The position numbers were made by a program, and so were the translations under genes. The notes beneath the pieces were generated by a model. The model was not told the origin of the DNA. It searched no databases and was given only the letters and a program-made list of their open reading frames with translations. This document shows positions 1-7,338 of a DNA stretch of 54,707 bases, one piece after another. Source of the stretch: CAZERD01 sp964515405 (GTDB lineage Bacteria; Campylobacterota_A; Desulfurellia; Desulfurellales; CAZERD01); the NCBI GenBank assembly GCA_964515405.1, contig CAZERD010000004.1, positions 1 to 54,707 of the forward strand, given 5' to 3'. Position 1 is the stretch's first letter. Every line of letters begins with the position of its first letter.

Positions 1-225
1 TTCTGAGATAATTTCTCTTTTCTTTAATTCATTTAATAATTCATCAAATTCTATATTTTCTGTTTTTTTAGAATAAAAAATACTATTATATTCAAATTCA
101 TACTCTGCATTATCATTTTTTTCAATCTCAATATAAACATGCAAACCTTCTGTTACGCCTCCTTCAAACAACTCTTCAAAATCATTCTTTAACCAATTTG
201 CGTAATTAACTAATTCTTCGAGCAT
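1..225 (-). CDS. Partial unidentified protein beside CRISPR-associated genes
   Basis: An open frame starts at an ATG at 225, preceded by a GGAGG ribosome binding site, and runs 75 codons off the left edge without a stop. The visible part is acidic and rich in Glu, Asn and Lys, with no signal peptide or membrane segment. It lies downstream of cas6 and the RAMP remnant on the same strand, so it may be another CRISPR-associated gene, possibly the N-terminus of a large-subunit (Cas8-like) protein. I do not recognise a diagnostic motif, so that is only a guess from context. Its base composition is as AT-rich as the rest of this edge. Confidence 0.5.
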   Translation of the reverse strand, partial: MLEELVNYANWLKNDFEELFEGGVTEGLHVYIEIEKNDNAEYEFEYNSIFYSKKTENIEFDELLNELKKREIISE

Positions 226-285
226 ATTTCCTCCAATTGCATTATATAGCTTTAACAAGAATCATAGCAAAATTTTTCATTTTTG

Positions 286-444
286 TTAATTTTTTAAATT
301 ATACGCCTTTGTCATTGCTCCCCACATTGTCCAGCCGGGAATAAAAATCCGTGTTTCATTAATTACACCGTAACTTCCCGCACCTATGTGAATGGATTGA
401 ACCTGCCTGAAAATAACCTTATACCATTTTTTAGTTTTACTCAC
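286..444 (-). pseudogene. Truncated type III RAMP-like CRISPR protein (52 codons)
   Basis: A GTG at 444 overlaps the cas6 stop by 8 bases and opens a frame of 52 codons ending in TAA at 286. The peptide has the N-terminal pattern of RAMP-superfamily effector subunits: a beta strand leading into HIGAGSYGVINETR, then FIPGWTMWGAMT, matching the family form of Gly-rich turn plus IPGxTxxGA. Functional RAMP proteins of type III systems are several hundred residues, so this is almost certainly a 5' remnant left by deletion or an early stop. The 60 bases before the next gene show no continuation. Which RAMP family it came from cannot be told from this length. Confidence 0.5.
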
Positions 445-1219
445 TATACGCACCTTTAACGCTTCTTTTTTGTTCTCTTTTCTTTTCCCTTACCACTTCC
501 ACCATGCCAAAACCTTGAGCGTTTCTGCTACCTAAACCCACATCTAAGGCGAATTTTAGGAAAGTCGGCTCGGCTTTTACTGTGAAAAACCCATCGTAGC
601 CGTTTATCATAATATAACGATTTCTCACGCCGAACCTGACAGGTCTTTTTCTGTTTTTGCCAGCAGGTTTAATGTCAATATCATAAGGGCACGGCTCTTT
701 ATAAAACGCTTCCCATTTTTTCTTTAGATTCTCATTTATGAGCTCGGAAAATTTGCCATCAAAAGGCGAATAATAATATGTGCTTTTCTTGTCATCCTTT
801 TCGAGTGTAGAGTGAACTTCAATAGGCGAAAGCGTTTTTATGGTGGTTGCGTTTGATTGTATTTTTTCTTTTGGAAGTACCGATATTGACGAAATCGACA
901 GTTCATTGTTGTTCATATTCAACGTATCCAAATTTATGGAACTCACCGCCAGTTTTTCTAAAATCCAATCTACACAAGAAGCCACATAAAAGCTTATGAC
1001 GTTTGGGAATATAAAAACTCTTTTTTCTTTATCGAATTTAGCTTTTTCTATAATTTCCGAGAATACAAACAGTCTAAAACTTCTTTTTTTCGACAAAAAA
1101 CCAACATTGTGGAGCCAGTCATCTTTTATCAAGCTATAGATTAACCATTGAAGGCTTTCGTTAAAGCCTAAAGGCAACACTATTTCTTTATTGCCAACCA
1201 ATTCTATTTTTATTCTCAT
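437..1219 (-). CDS. cas6: CRISPR-associated endoribonuclease Cas6
   Basis: 260 residues. Cas6 cuts the CRISPR transcript within each repeat to release mature guide RNAs. The C-terminus carries the glycine-rich loop GLGSRNAQGFG (residues 228-238) that defines the family. The N-terminal ferredoxin-like half has WLHNVGF with His37, a candidate general base, followed by RSFRLFVFS (46-54), the usual 'F-x-L-F-x-F-S' strand. The ATG start has AAGGAGAG a few bases upstream. The length is typical (230-270). The gene looks intact although its neighbours on both sides are remnants or partial, and no repeat array is visible here, so its RNA substrate must be encoded elsewhere. Confidence 0.88.
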   Translation of the reverse strand: MRIKIELVGNKEIVLPLGFNESLQWLIYSLIKDDWLHNVGFLSKKRSFRLFVFSEIIEKAKFDKEKRVFIFPNVISFYVASCVDWILEKLAVSSINLDTLNMNNNELSISSISVLPKEKIQSNATTIKTLSPIEVHSTLEKDDKKSTYYYSPFDGKFSELINENLKKKWEAFYKEPCPYDIDIKPAGKNRKRPVRFGVRNRYIMINGYDGFFTVKAEPTFLKFALDVGLGSRNAQGFGMVEVVREKKREQKRSVKGAYSE

Positions 1220-1574
1220 AAACTCTCCTTACAATAAAACCACCCTTATCGCTGCAATCTCATTACATCTAAGGCTGACCTTTTCTTTTATCACACACCA
1301 TAAGCAAATTCTCCAATATCCAATCCACAGGAGAAGCCACGGTAAAGCTGATTGCCTCAGTAAAAGCAAACGATCTAAAGTCCTCTTCCCATGCGTAAAT
1401 CCTATGCCGTGCAACTACTCGTCATCTACACCTACATAAACGAAACCTAGATGACACAACACCTCTCTCACTGGACGAAAGTACTCCTATTCTCGTTCTT
1501 AATCAGCGCCTTCTTCTATGATGCTACACTAATATCTGCTTAAACACACAAACTTTTTATAAATACAAAACCAA
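1220..1574. other. Gene-free interval between cas6 and the chemoreceptor
   Basis: About 355 bases without an intact gene. The half nearer cas6 contains the decayed second cas6 fragment. The remainder (about 1400-1574) has short frames interrupted by stops, and I see no promoter-quality signal, tRNA or CRISPR repeat in it. Confidence 0.6.
1269..1400 (-). pseudogene. Degenerate fragment of a second cas6
   Basis: On the minus strand, frame-aligned to a TAG at 1269-1271, the segment 1376 to 1296 encodes 27 codons that align without gaps to an internal stretch of the intact Cas6 next door. By my count 16 of 27 residues are identical, including the core VDWILE and ISF-x-VAS. The frame is closed by stops on both sides, and neither the N-terminal His region nor the glycine-rich loop is present. 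It reads as a decayed relic of a paralogous cas6, lying head to tail with the intact one. Confidence 0.5.
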
Positions 1575-3446
1575 CTAGTCTCCAGTTTCGAACTTTTCCG
1601 TGAGCCTTTTAAGTTCCTCCGACATCGAAGCAAGCTTTAGCGCTGTTGATGACACTTCTGATACAACGGATGTGCTTTCCTCAAGACCGCGGGATATTTG
1701 CTGGACATTAATGTTTATATCATCTATGGTGGCATTTTCCTCAGCCACAGCGGAAGCCACCTCTGTTGCCTCTGCAAGTATTCTCTTGCTTGACTCCACT
1801 ATCCCTTCCAGGGTTTCTAAGGATTCCTCTCCCAACTTCTTACCCTCATCAACCTCCTGAGCAGCTTTTTTCATCTCCTCATTAAGCAACTCCGTTTCAT
1901 CCTGTAATGCTCCTATAATCTCGCTTATCTTCCTCGTAGCCTCCCCGGTCCTTTCTGCAAGTTTTCTCACCTCGTCGGCAACCACGGCAAACCCTTTACC
2001 GTGCTCGCCAGCCCTCGCGGCTTCTATGGCAGCATTCAAAGCAAGCAGATTAGTCTGATCCGCTATGTCGTTTATTACACTCGTTATATCTCCTATGCTC
2101 TTCGAGAAATCCCTCAACTTAAGTATCATCTCGCCAAGATTATCAGCCTGGTTCTTTATAGAATCCAATGATCGTATCGACTGTTCTATTATTCTACTAC
2201 CATTCTCTGTCAATTTGGCCGACTCCTCCGCACTTTCCTTCGTTTCCTCTATGGATTTGCCTATAGAATTGGATGTAGCAGCGAGTTCCTCTATTGCCGA
2301 GGCAACGGATTGTGTTTGACTGCTCTGATCCTTCATCGTGGATGCAAGCTCCTCAGACGCACTAGATATCTGAGTGGATACGGAGCTCATACTGTTCACA
2401 TCTGCCTTAAGTTTAACAATCAATTTTTCAACTGCTTCGATATACTTGTTAAACGCATGCCCAACCTCGGACAGTTCATCCTCAGCCAGCAACTCTATCC
2501 TTTTACCAAGCACTATTTTATCACCCCTAAACAGGGACTTGGCAGATTCAACAAACCAGGCTATAGACTTGTTGATGGAAGATCTTATATAAACGAGAAT
2601 AGCTATAAGTATAATAGCCACAAGCACTTTGACAAGCACGCTCACCATTCTGATGGCTTTTATCCTGTGCATATAATAGGCTTTGGCCACCTTTTGAAAC
2701 CTATCCATCATGGCAAAGTATCTAGCAGCCATCCTTCTCATGATGTCCCTCAATCCTTCATTTTCATTCAAGCCTATCTTTTGATAAAGCCTGGCAACTC
2801 CAAGAAATCTATTCTTGTAGTCTTCAGCAAGCTTCAATACCTGAGATTTAGTCTTCTCAGAAAGATCACTGTTTTCAACATCGCTTACAAACTTCTCAAA
2901 AACCAAGCTAAACTTCTCCACATAAACCGGCGTTTCCCTAAGAAAGAAATCCTTTTCGTATTTTCTCAGCAATAAAATATCAGAATACAACCTGTATTCC
3001 CCCATTCCTCTCAATAGAGATTCAATCTTCTCCACCGCTCTTTTCAATTCTCCCCTCAATCCTTTATTCTCACTCAAGCCAGCTTTCTTTTCCGCCAAAG
3101 CAACCCCTAAAAAGGCTTTCTCGTAAGCTTCTATAGCTCTTTCAAGGGGGACTGTGGAAAAACCGAATACGCCAACACTTTTTGTAAGTTCCTTAAGTTT
3201 CTCAACGCTCTCTTTGAAATCTCTCACATACTGAAGATTTTTCCTCATAAGAAAGTTCTTCTCGTCAGAACGAAGTTTCAAAACAGTCATCTCTATGGAA
3301 AATATTCTTTCCTTCTGGATCTCGAAGCTCTTGGTCTCAGTACTAAGCCACCAATTGAGAGACATAAAGGTTACAAAACCAACTACAATAAGGGCGACAA
3401 GGAGCCATAGCTTGGACGAGATGGTTGTCAAAACCCCTCTTTTCAT
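1575..3446 (-). CDS. Methyl-accepting chemotaxis protein, HBM-like sensor
   Basis: 623 residues. A membrane segment at about 13-33, an external helical region 40-265, a second membrane segment at 267-287, a HAMP-like linker and a long cytoplasmic coiled coil. The signalling tip, INDIADQTNLLALNAAIEAA and following GxGFAVVADEVRKLAERT, sits near 455-500 and is the invariant CheA/CheW contact region. The sensor contains two similar modules, each opening with a Leu-Arg-x-x-Glu-Lys-(N/D)-F pattern (near 58 and 160), as in helical bimodular (HBM) sensors that bind organic acids. The ligand cannot be read from sequence. There is no C-terminal CheR-docking pentapeptide. The AAAGGAGGG before the ATG supports the start. 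A sigma-28-like site lies upstream. Confidence 0.93.
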   Translation of the reverse strand: MKRGVLTTISSKLWLLVALIVVGFVTFMSLNWWLSTETKSFEIQKERIFSIEMTVLKLRSDEKNFLMRKNLQYVRDFKESVEKLKELTKSVGVFGFSTVPLERAIEAYEKAFLGVALAEKKAGLSENKGLRGELKRAVEKIESLLRGMGEYRLYSDILLLRKYEKDFFLRETPVYVEKFSLVFEKFVSDVENSDLSEKTKSQVLKLAEDYKNRFLGVARLYQKIGLNENEGLRDIMRRMAARYFAMMDRFQKVAKAYYMHRIKAIRMVSVLVKVLVAIILIAILVYIRSSINKSIAWFVESAKSLFRGDKIVLGKRIELLAEDELSEVGHAFNKYIEAVEKLIVKLKADVNSMSSVSTQISSASEELASTMKDQSSQTQSVASAIEELAATSNSIGKSIEETKESAEESAKLTENGSRIIEQSIRSLDSIKNQADNLGEMILKLRDFSKSIGDITSVINDIADQTNLLALNAAIEAARAGEHGKGFAVVADEVRKLAERTGEATRKISEIIGALQDETELLNEEMKKAAQEVDEGKKLGEESLETLEGIVESSKRILAEATEVASAVAEENATIDDININVQQISRGLEESTSVVSEVSSTALKLASMSEELKRLTEKFETGD

Positions 3447-3487
3447 AATTTACCCTCCTTTAAAAAATCCTAGTTCACATAACTAAT

Positions 3488-3532
3488 CATACAACTATTC
3501 CTAATTATCGGTCAAGAAAAAACAATAATTTA
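3488..3532 (-). promoter_or_regulatory. Sigma-28 (FliA)-like promoter of the chemoreceptor gene
   Basis: Reading the minus strand, TAAA (3532-3529) is followed after 16 bases by ACCGATAA (3512-3505), close to the flagellar sigma factor consensus TAAA-N15-GCCGATAA. A sigma-70 reading also exists (TTGACC, 18 bases, TATGAT). Chemoreceptors are often sigma-28 controlled, which favours the first, but the spacing is one base long. Confidence 0.45.
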
Positions 3533-3564
3533 ATATATACAATATCTTAGATACCTTTTTTGTG

Positions 3565-3593
3565 TTTGCATTCACAAACCGTATATGTATAAT
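3565..3593 (+). promoter_or_regulatory. Putative sigma-70 promoter of the ABC importer operon
   Basis: A perfect TATAAT at 3588-3593 with a weak -35 (TTGCAT, 3566-3571) 16 bases upstream. It would start transcription shortly before the ATG at 3613. Confidence 0.4.
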
Positions 3594-3612
3594 TGCCAAG
3601 GGGGGAGTGTAC

Positions 3613-3783
3613 ATGAGTAACAGCAGTGGAAAGATAACCACTATAGAACCCATTGAAGTTAAATGTCCTAAGTGTGGATACACAGAAATAATATACGTCC
3701 CCAAGGAAGAAATCCCCAAATGCCCACGGTGCGGGACTCAAATGATGATAAGTGAGCTATTGGACGAGGGAAAATACTATTAA
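3613..3783 (+). CDS. Small zinc-ribbon protein, unknown function
   Basis: 56 residues from the ATG at 3613, which follows a GGGGGAG ribosome binding site; a longer reading from GTG at 3562 would run across the promoter and is less likely. Two knuckles, CPKCGY and CPRCGT, about 20 residues apart, form a rubredoxin-type zinc ribbon that fills most of the protein. There is no signal peptide. It sits 21 bases before the substrate-binding protein gene and shares its promoter, so it is probably the first gene of the importer operon. No specific function can be assigned. Confidence 0.7.
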   Translation: MSNSSGKITTIEPIEVKCPKCGYTEIIYVPKEEIPKCPRCGTQMMISELLDEGKYY

Positions 3784-3804
3784 TAACTTAGAAAGGAGGT
3801 TCCT

Positions 3805-4629
3805 ATGAGGAAGTTTTTGGTCGTACTGATGAGTGTATTCACCTTGGTATTTTTCTCAAGCATAACACATGCCTCTGACCTGAAGCTATGGAAAAGCTCC
3901 ACCCTCTACCAGATAATCCATAGGGGAGTGCTGAAGGTAGGATTAAATGCTGGATATATGCCGTTTGAAATGAGAAGCAGGTCAGGGCAAATAATCGGAT
4001 TTGATGTGGATATTGCAAAAGCCATGGCAAATGCTATGGGTGTAAAACTCAAAATCATCAACACAGATTGGGACGGAATCATACCGGCACTCCTGACAGG
4101 AAAATTTGACATCATCATAAGCGGAATGACAATCACCCAGAAAAGAAATCTGAAGGTCAATTTCGCTAATCCGTATTTTGTCGTAGGACAAACGATACTC
4201 CTTAACAAGAAATGGGCGGGTAAAATCAAGAGCTATAAGGATCTGAACAATCCCAAATACACTGTAACATGTATGCTTGGAACCACCGGTGAATTTGCTG
4301 CAAGAAAGTACATGCCTAGGGCAAAGATAGAAGCATTTGGCACAGAGGAAGAAGCTGTCATGCAAGTATTGCAGGGAAGGGCAGACGCCTTCGTGTATGA
4401 TAAACCTTACAATACAATATTCTACGAAACAAAAGGGAAAGGCAAATTAGTGTTCCTAAGCAAACCATTCACATACGAGCCTCTTGGATGGGCAATAAGA
4501 AAGGGCGATCCAGACTTCATGAATTGGCTGAATAATTTCCTTAGACAAATAAAGCACGACGGCCTGTACGAGAAACTCTACAAGAAATGGTTTGTAAACG
4601 TCAAGGGTTGGATAAACAAGGTTCAATAA
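3805..4629 (+). CDS. Polar amino acid-type ABC importer, substrate-binding protein
   Basis: 274 residues. A signal peptide (about 1-23, cleavage after THA) exports it to the periplasm. The mature protein is a bilobed family 3 solute-binding protein: GVLKVGLNAGYMPFE, GFDVDIAKAMA and the W-D-G-I-I-P-A-L segment are the family's ligand-pocket landmarks, and 'DKPYNTIFY' lies at the second lobe. The ligand is probably a polar amino acid or a related small acid, but this cannot be settled by eye. AAAGGAGG before the ATG gives a strong start. The permease gene follows 6 bases later. Confidence 0.9.
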   Translation: MRKFLVVLMSVFTLVFFSSITHASDLKLWKSSTLYQIIHRGVLKVGLNAGYMPFEMRSRSGQIIGFDVDIAKAMANAMGVKLKIINTDWDGIIPALLTGKFDIIISGMTITQKRNLKVNFANPYFVVGQTILLNKKWAGKIKSYKDLNNPKYTVTCMLGTTGEFAARKYMPRAKIEAFGTEEEAVMQVLQGRADAFVYDKPYNTIFYETKGKGKLVFLSKPFTYEPLGWAIRKGDPDFMNWLNNFLRQIKHDGLYEKLYKKWFVNVKGWINKVQ

Positions 4630-4635
4630 CACACC

Positions 4636-5583
4636 ATGAGGAGACGGAGCAAGAGAAGTAAGCTGCTCTGGAATATAGCCTATGTCCTTGTGCTTGTGGG
4701 CATAGGCTTCTTCATTTACAGAGCCAGCATGAGGATAAACTACTCATGGAATTGGGGAGCTGTTCCATCCTACATCATCTATCACGGTGAAAAACAAATA
4801 AATTCACCTGCAAACGGCTTCGTAAAGAGTTATTCCAACGGGGTACTCACCATAGAAACCCTCAACAAGAAAATAATCAAAATAAAAGTAGAACACACCA
4901 AGCTGAAAAAAGGAAGTATAGTTGTACAGGACGAACCCGTAGGCTATGACTCCTATTACCAGCCTGGACCACTACTACAAGGCCTGTTTATGACCATAAA
5001 GATCTCCATTGCCTCAATAATAGCGGCACTGGTAATAGGATTTATAGCTGGGTTGATGAGAATATCAAACAACCCTTTGCTCAGCAATCTATCAACAACA
5101 TATATAGAACTCATCCGTGGAACACCATTGCTTGTTCAGATATTCATAGTGTACTTCTTCATAGGCACCATATTCAACATGACCCGCTTCATAGCCGGAG
5201 CCTTCGCTCTGGCAGCCTTTGAAGGAGCATATGTAGCAGAAATCATCAGAGCAGGCATACAATCCATACCCAGAGGGCAAACAGAGGCCTCCCTTGCCCT
5301 TGGCATGAACTACTTCCAAATCATGAGACACATAATCATACCCCAAGCCGTAAAAAGAGTGCTTCCAGCACTTGCAGGACAGTTTATTTCACTCATCAAG
5401 GACTCATCACTCCTATCTATCATATCCATCACCGAGTTAACCAAAGCTGGCAGGGAAGTGGTTTCTTCTACATTTAGTCCATTTGAGGTGTGGTTCACTG
5501 TCGCTGCCCTGTACTTTATCATGACCTACACATTATCTTTGCTCGACAGATATATTGAAAGGAGACTGGCTCAGGGTGAGTGA
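4636..5583 (+). CDS. ABC importer permease with periplasmic insertion
   Basis: 315 residues, longer than the usual 215-250 for the HisM/GlnP family. The C-terminal about 200 residues are a standard permease: GPLLQGLFMTIKIS opens the domain, the ELIRGTPLLVQI segment is diagnostic, and the EAA loop (EASLALGMNYFQ, then PQA) contacts the ATPase. The extra N-terminal part is one membrane helix (about 12-29) followed by about 85 residues predicted outside the membrane, rich in beta strands (GFVKSYSNGVLTIET, then VEHTKLKKGSIV). The insertion resembles a small barrel domain. Only one permease gene is present, so it probably works as a homodimer. Confidence 0.88.
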   Translation: MRRRSKRSKLLWNIAYVLVLVGIGFFIYRASMRINYSWNWGAVPSYIIYHGEKQINSPANGFVKSYSNGVLTIETLNKKIIKIKVEHTKLKKGSIVVQDEPVGYDSYYQPGPLLQGLFMTIKISIASIIAALVIGFIAGLMRISNNPLLSNLSTTYIELIRGTPLLVQIFIVYFFIGTIFNMTRFIAGAFALAAFEGAYVAEIIRAGIQSIPRGQTEASLALGMNYFQIMRHIIIPQAVKRVLPALAGQFISLIKDSSLLSIISITELTKAGREVVSSTFSPFEVWFTVAALYFIMTYTLSLLDRYIERRLAQGE

Positions 5584-6319
5584 AAACGGAAATATTATCA
5601 TTGCAGAAAACGTAACCAAAACATACCCCAATGGTGTACAAGCCTTAAGGGATGTATCACTGACCGTCAAAAAAGGTGAGGTAGTTGTAATTATCGGGGC
5701 CTCAGGCTCAGGTAAAACAACCTTCTTAAGAACCATCAACCAGCTTGAAGATATTGATTCAGGAAGAATTGTAGTCGACGGGGTAGAGGTTACAGATCCT
5801 AAAGCAAACCTCACAAAGATAAGAGCTAACATAGGTATGGTGTTCCAACACTTTAATGTGTTCCCCCATATGACTGTCCTCGAAAATGTGATGCTTGCAC
5901 AGATACTCGTCAGAAAGAGAAACAAGGAACAAGCCAAAGAGATCGCCATGGAGTTCCTCAACAAGGTAGGAATAGCAGACAAAGCCAACGAATATCCTGG
6001 CAACCTGTCAGGGGGACAGCAACAAAGAGTAGCTATAGCAAGAGCGCTGGCAATGAATCCAAAGATAATGCTATTCGACGAAGCAACAAGTGCGCTTGAT
6101 CCTGAGATGGTGGGAGGAATATTGGACATAATGAAAAGACTGGCAAGCGAGGGTATAACAATGGTTGTCGTTACCCATGAGATGGGCTTTGCAAGGGAAG
6201 CAGCAGATAGGATAGTTTATATGGATGCTGGTAAGATTATAGAAATGGGGACACCTGAGGAAATATTTAATCATCCAAAAAACGATAGACTAAAACAATT
6301 CCTGAGCCAAATACTATGA
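5576..6319 (+). CDS. Polar amino acid-type ABC importer, ATP-binding protein
   Basis: About 247 residues from the GTG at 5576, which overlaps the permease stop and has GGAG 11 bases upstream; a TTG at 5555 is an alternative but lies before that site. Walker A is GASGSGKTT, the signature is LSGGQQQR, Walker B is IMLFDEATSALD and the H-loop is VTHEMGFA, all intact. The GMVFQHFNVFPHMTVLENV Q-loop is that of GlnQ-type ATPases. The following gene overlaps its stop codon (ATGA), showing one transcript. Confidence 0.92.
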   Translation: MSENGNIIIAENVTKTYPNGVQALRDVSLTVKKGEVVVIIGASGSGKTTFLRTINQLEDIDSGRIVVDGVEVTDPKANLTKIRANIGMVFQHFNVFPHMTVLENVMLAQILVRKRNKEQAKEIAMEFLNKVGIADKANEYPGNLSGGQQQRVAIARALAMNPKIMLFDEATSALDPEMVGGILDIMKRLASEGITMVVVTHEMGFAREAADRIVYMDAGKIIEMGTPEEIFNHPKNDRLKQFLSQIL

Positions 6320-7338
6320 AAAAGACCAAAATCCCTATAGAAAAAGCTGTGGGACTGAGCCTTGAACATGATATCACAAAGATAGATAAAGATAACAACT
6401 TCAAAGGGGCTTTCTTTAAGAAGGGCTACGTGATAAAGAAGGAAGATATCCCTGTTCTGAGAAGCCTCGGAAAACATTACATATACAAGTTCCAACCCGC
6501 CAAAGACGATGTTCACGAAAACGATTTCGCAACAGAATTAGCGCCGTACTTAGCCGGAGACAACATATATTTCCCAGACGAGCCATCTGAAGGGAAAATA
6601 TCATTCTATTCAGCAATAAAGGGTCTGTTCAAAGTTGACATAAACAGATTGTTCAAACTAAACAACATCAAGGAACTTTCATTCCCAACCATAGGCAACA
6701 ACTTTCCAGTGGAACATTCAAAACTTGTAGCTTCCTTCCGAATAATACCTCTTTTCTCAAAGAGAAAAACACTTGAAAAAGCTAAAAACATCGCAAGCAA
6801 ACCTATAGTCAAGGTGGTACCGTACAAAATCAAAAAAGCAAACCTAATAATCACAGGAAACGAAATATATAACGGATTGGTAGAGGACAGATTTGAAACA
6901 AAAATAAGGAGCAAGCTCAGCAAGTTTGGGGTGGTAATTGAAAGAGTAAGAATTGCTGCAGACGACATAAAAATGATTAAAAACGTATTTGATGAGCTGA
7001 TAGACACGCAGTTGTTAATGGTAACAGGAGGCTCAAGTGTTGATCCGGATGACGTGACCAAAACAGCTTTGAAAAGGTGCGGAGTAAAGTTTATAAGGGA
7101 AGGCAATCCCATACAGCCAGCAAATAACTTTACCATGGGATATTTTGAAGGCGTTAGCGTGTGTATCATACCAGCGGGTGCACTATTCTACAAGGCAAGC
7201 GCACTTGACATATTCCTCCCCAGGATACTCGCCAAAGACAGAATGACAAATGCTGAGATATCCAGATACGCACTCGGGGGACTCTGTCATTTTTGCGAAC
7301 ACTGTACGTACCCTATATGCCCATTCGGGAGGTGTTAA
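6316..7338 (+). CDS. Molybdopterin-binding (MoCF domain) protein with Cys-rich tail
   Basis: 340 residues. The central to C-terminal part is a MoaB/MogA/MoeA-type molybdopterin-binding domain: NLIITGNEIYNGLVEDRF (pterin-binding entry) and MVTGGSSVDPDDVTK. The N-terminal about 160 residues resemble MoeA-associated domains only loosely. The extreme C-terminus has five Cys in about 18 residues (CHFCEHCTYPICPFGRC), suggesting a metal or Fe-S site. Such Cys-tailed MoeA relatives are known beside moeA in anaerobes, but their exact role is not established. It is joined to the importer ATPase by an ATGA overlap and to moeA by a shared TAATG. Confidence 0.75.
   Translation: MKKTKIPIEKAVGLSLEHDITKIDKDNNFKGAFFKKGYVIKKEDIPVLRSLGKHYIYKFQPAKDDVHENDFATELAPYLAGDNIYFPDEPSEGKISFYSAIKGLFKVDINRLFKLNNIKELSFPTIGNNFPVEHSKLVASFRIIPLFSKRKTLEKAKNIASKPIVKVVPYKIKKANLIITGNEIYNGLVEDRFETKIRSKLSKFGVVIERVRIAADDIKMIKNVFDELIDTQLLMVTGGSSVDPDDVTKTALKRCGVKFIREGNPIQPANNFTMGYFEGVSVCIIPAGALFYKASALDIFLPRILAKDRMTNAEISRYALGGLCHFCEHCTYPICPFGRC

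Noticed and set aside
1191..1439. 82-codon plus-strand frame upstream of cas6
   Set aside because: Covers the cas6 start and the decayed cas6 fragment in antisense; no motif and no ribosome binding site.
1..1574. A CRISPR array
   Set aside because: I looked for regularly spaced direct repeats near the cas genes and found none.
2310..2975. 221-codon plus-strand frame inside the chemoreceptor
   Set aside because: Antisense shadow of a clear chemoreceptor gene, with unnatural composition and no start signal.
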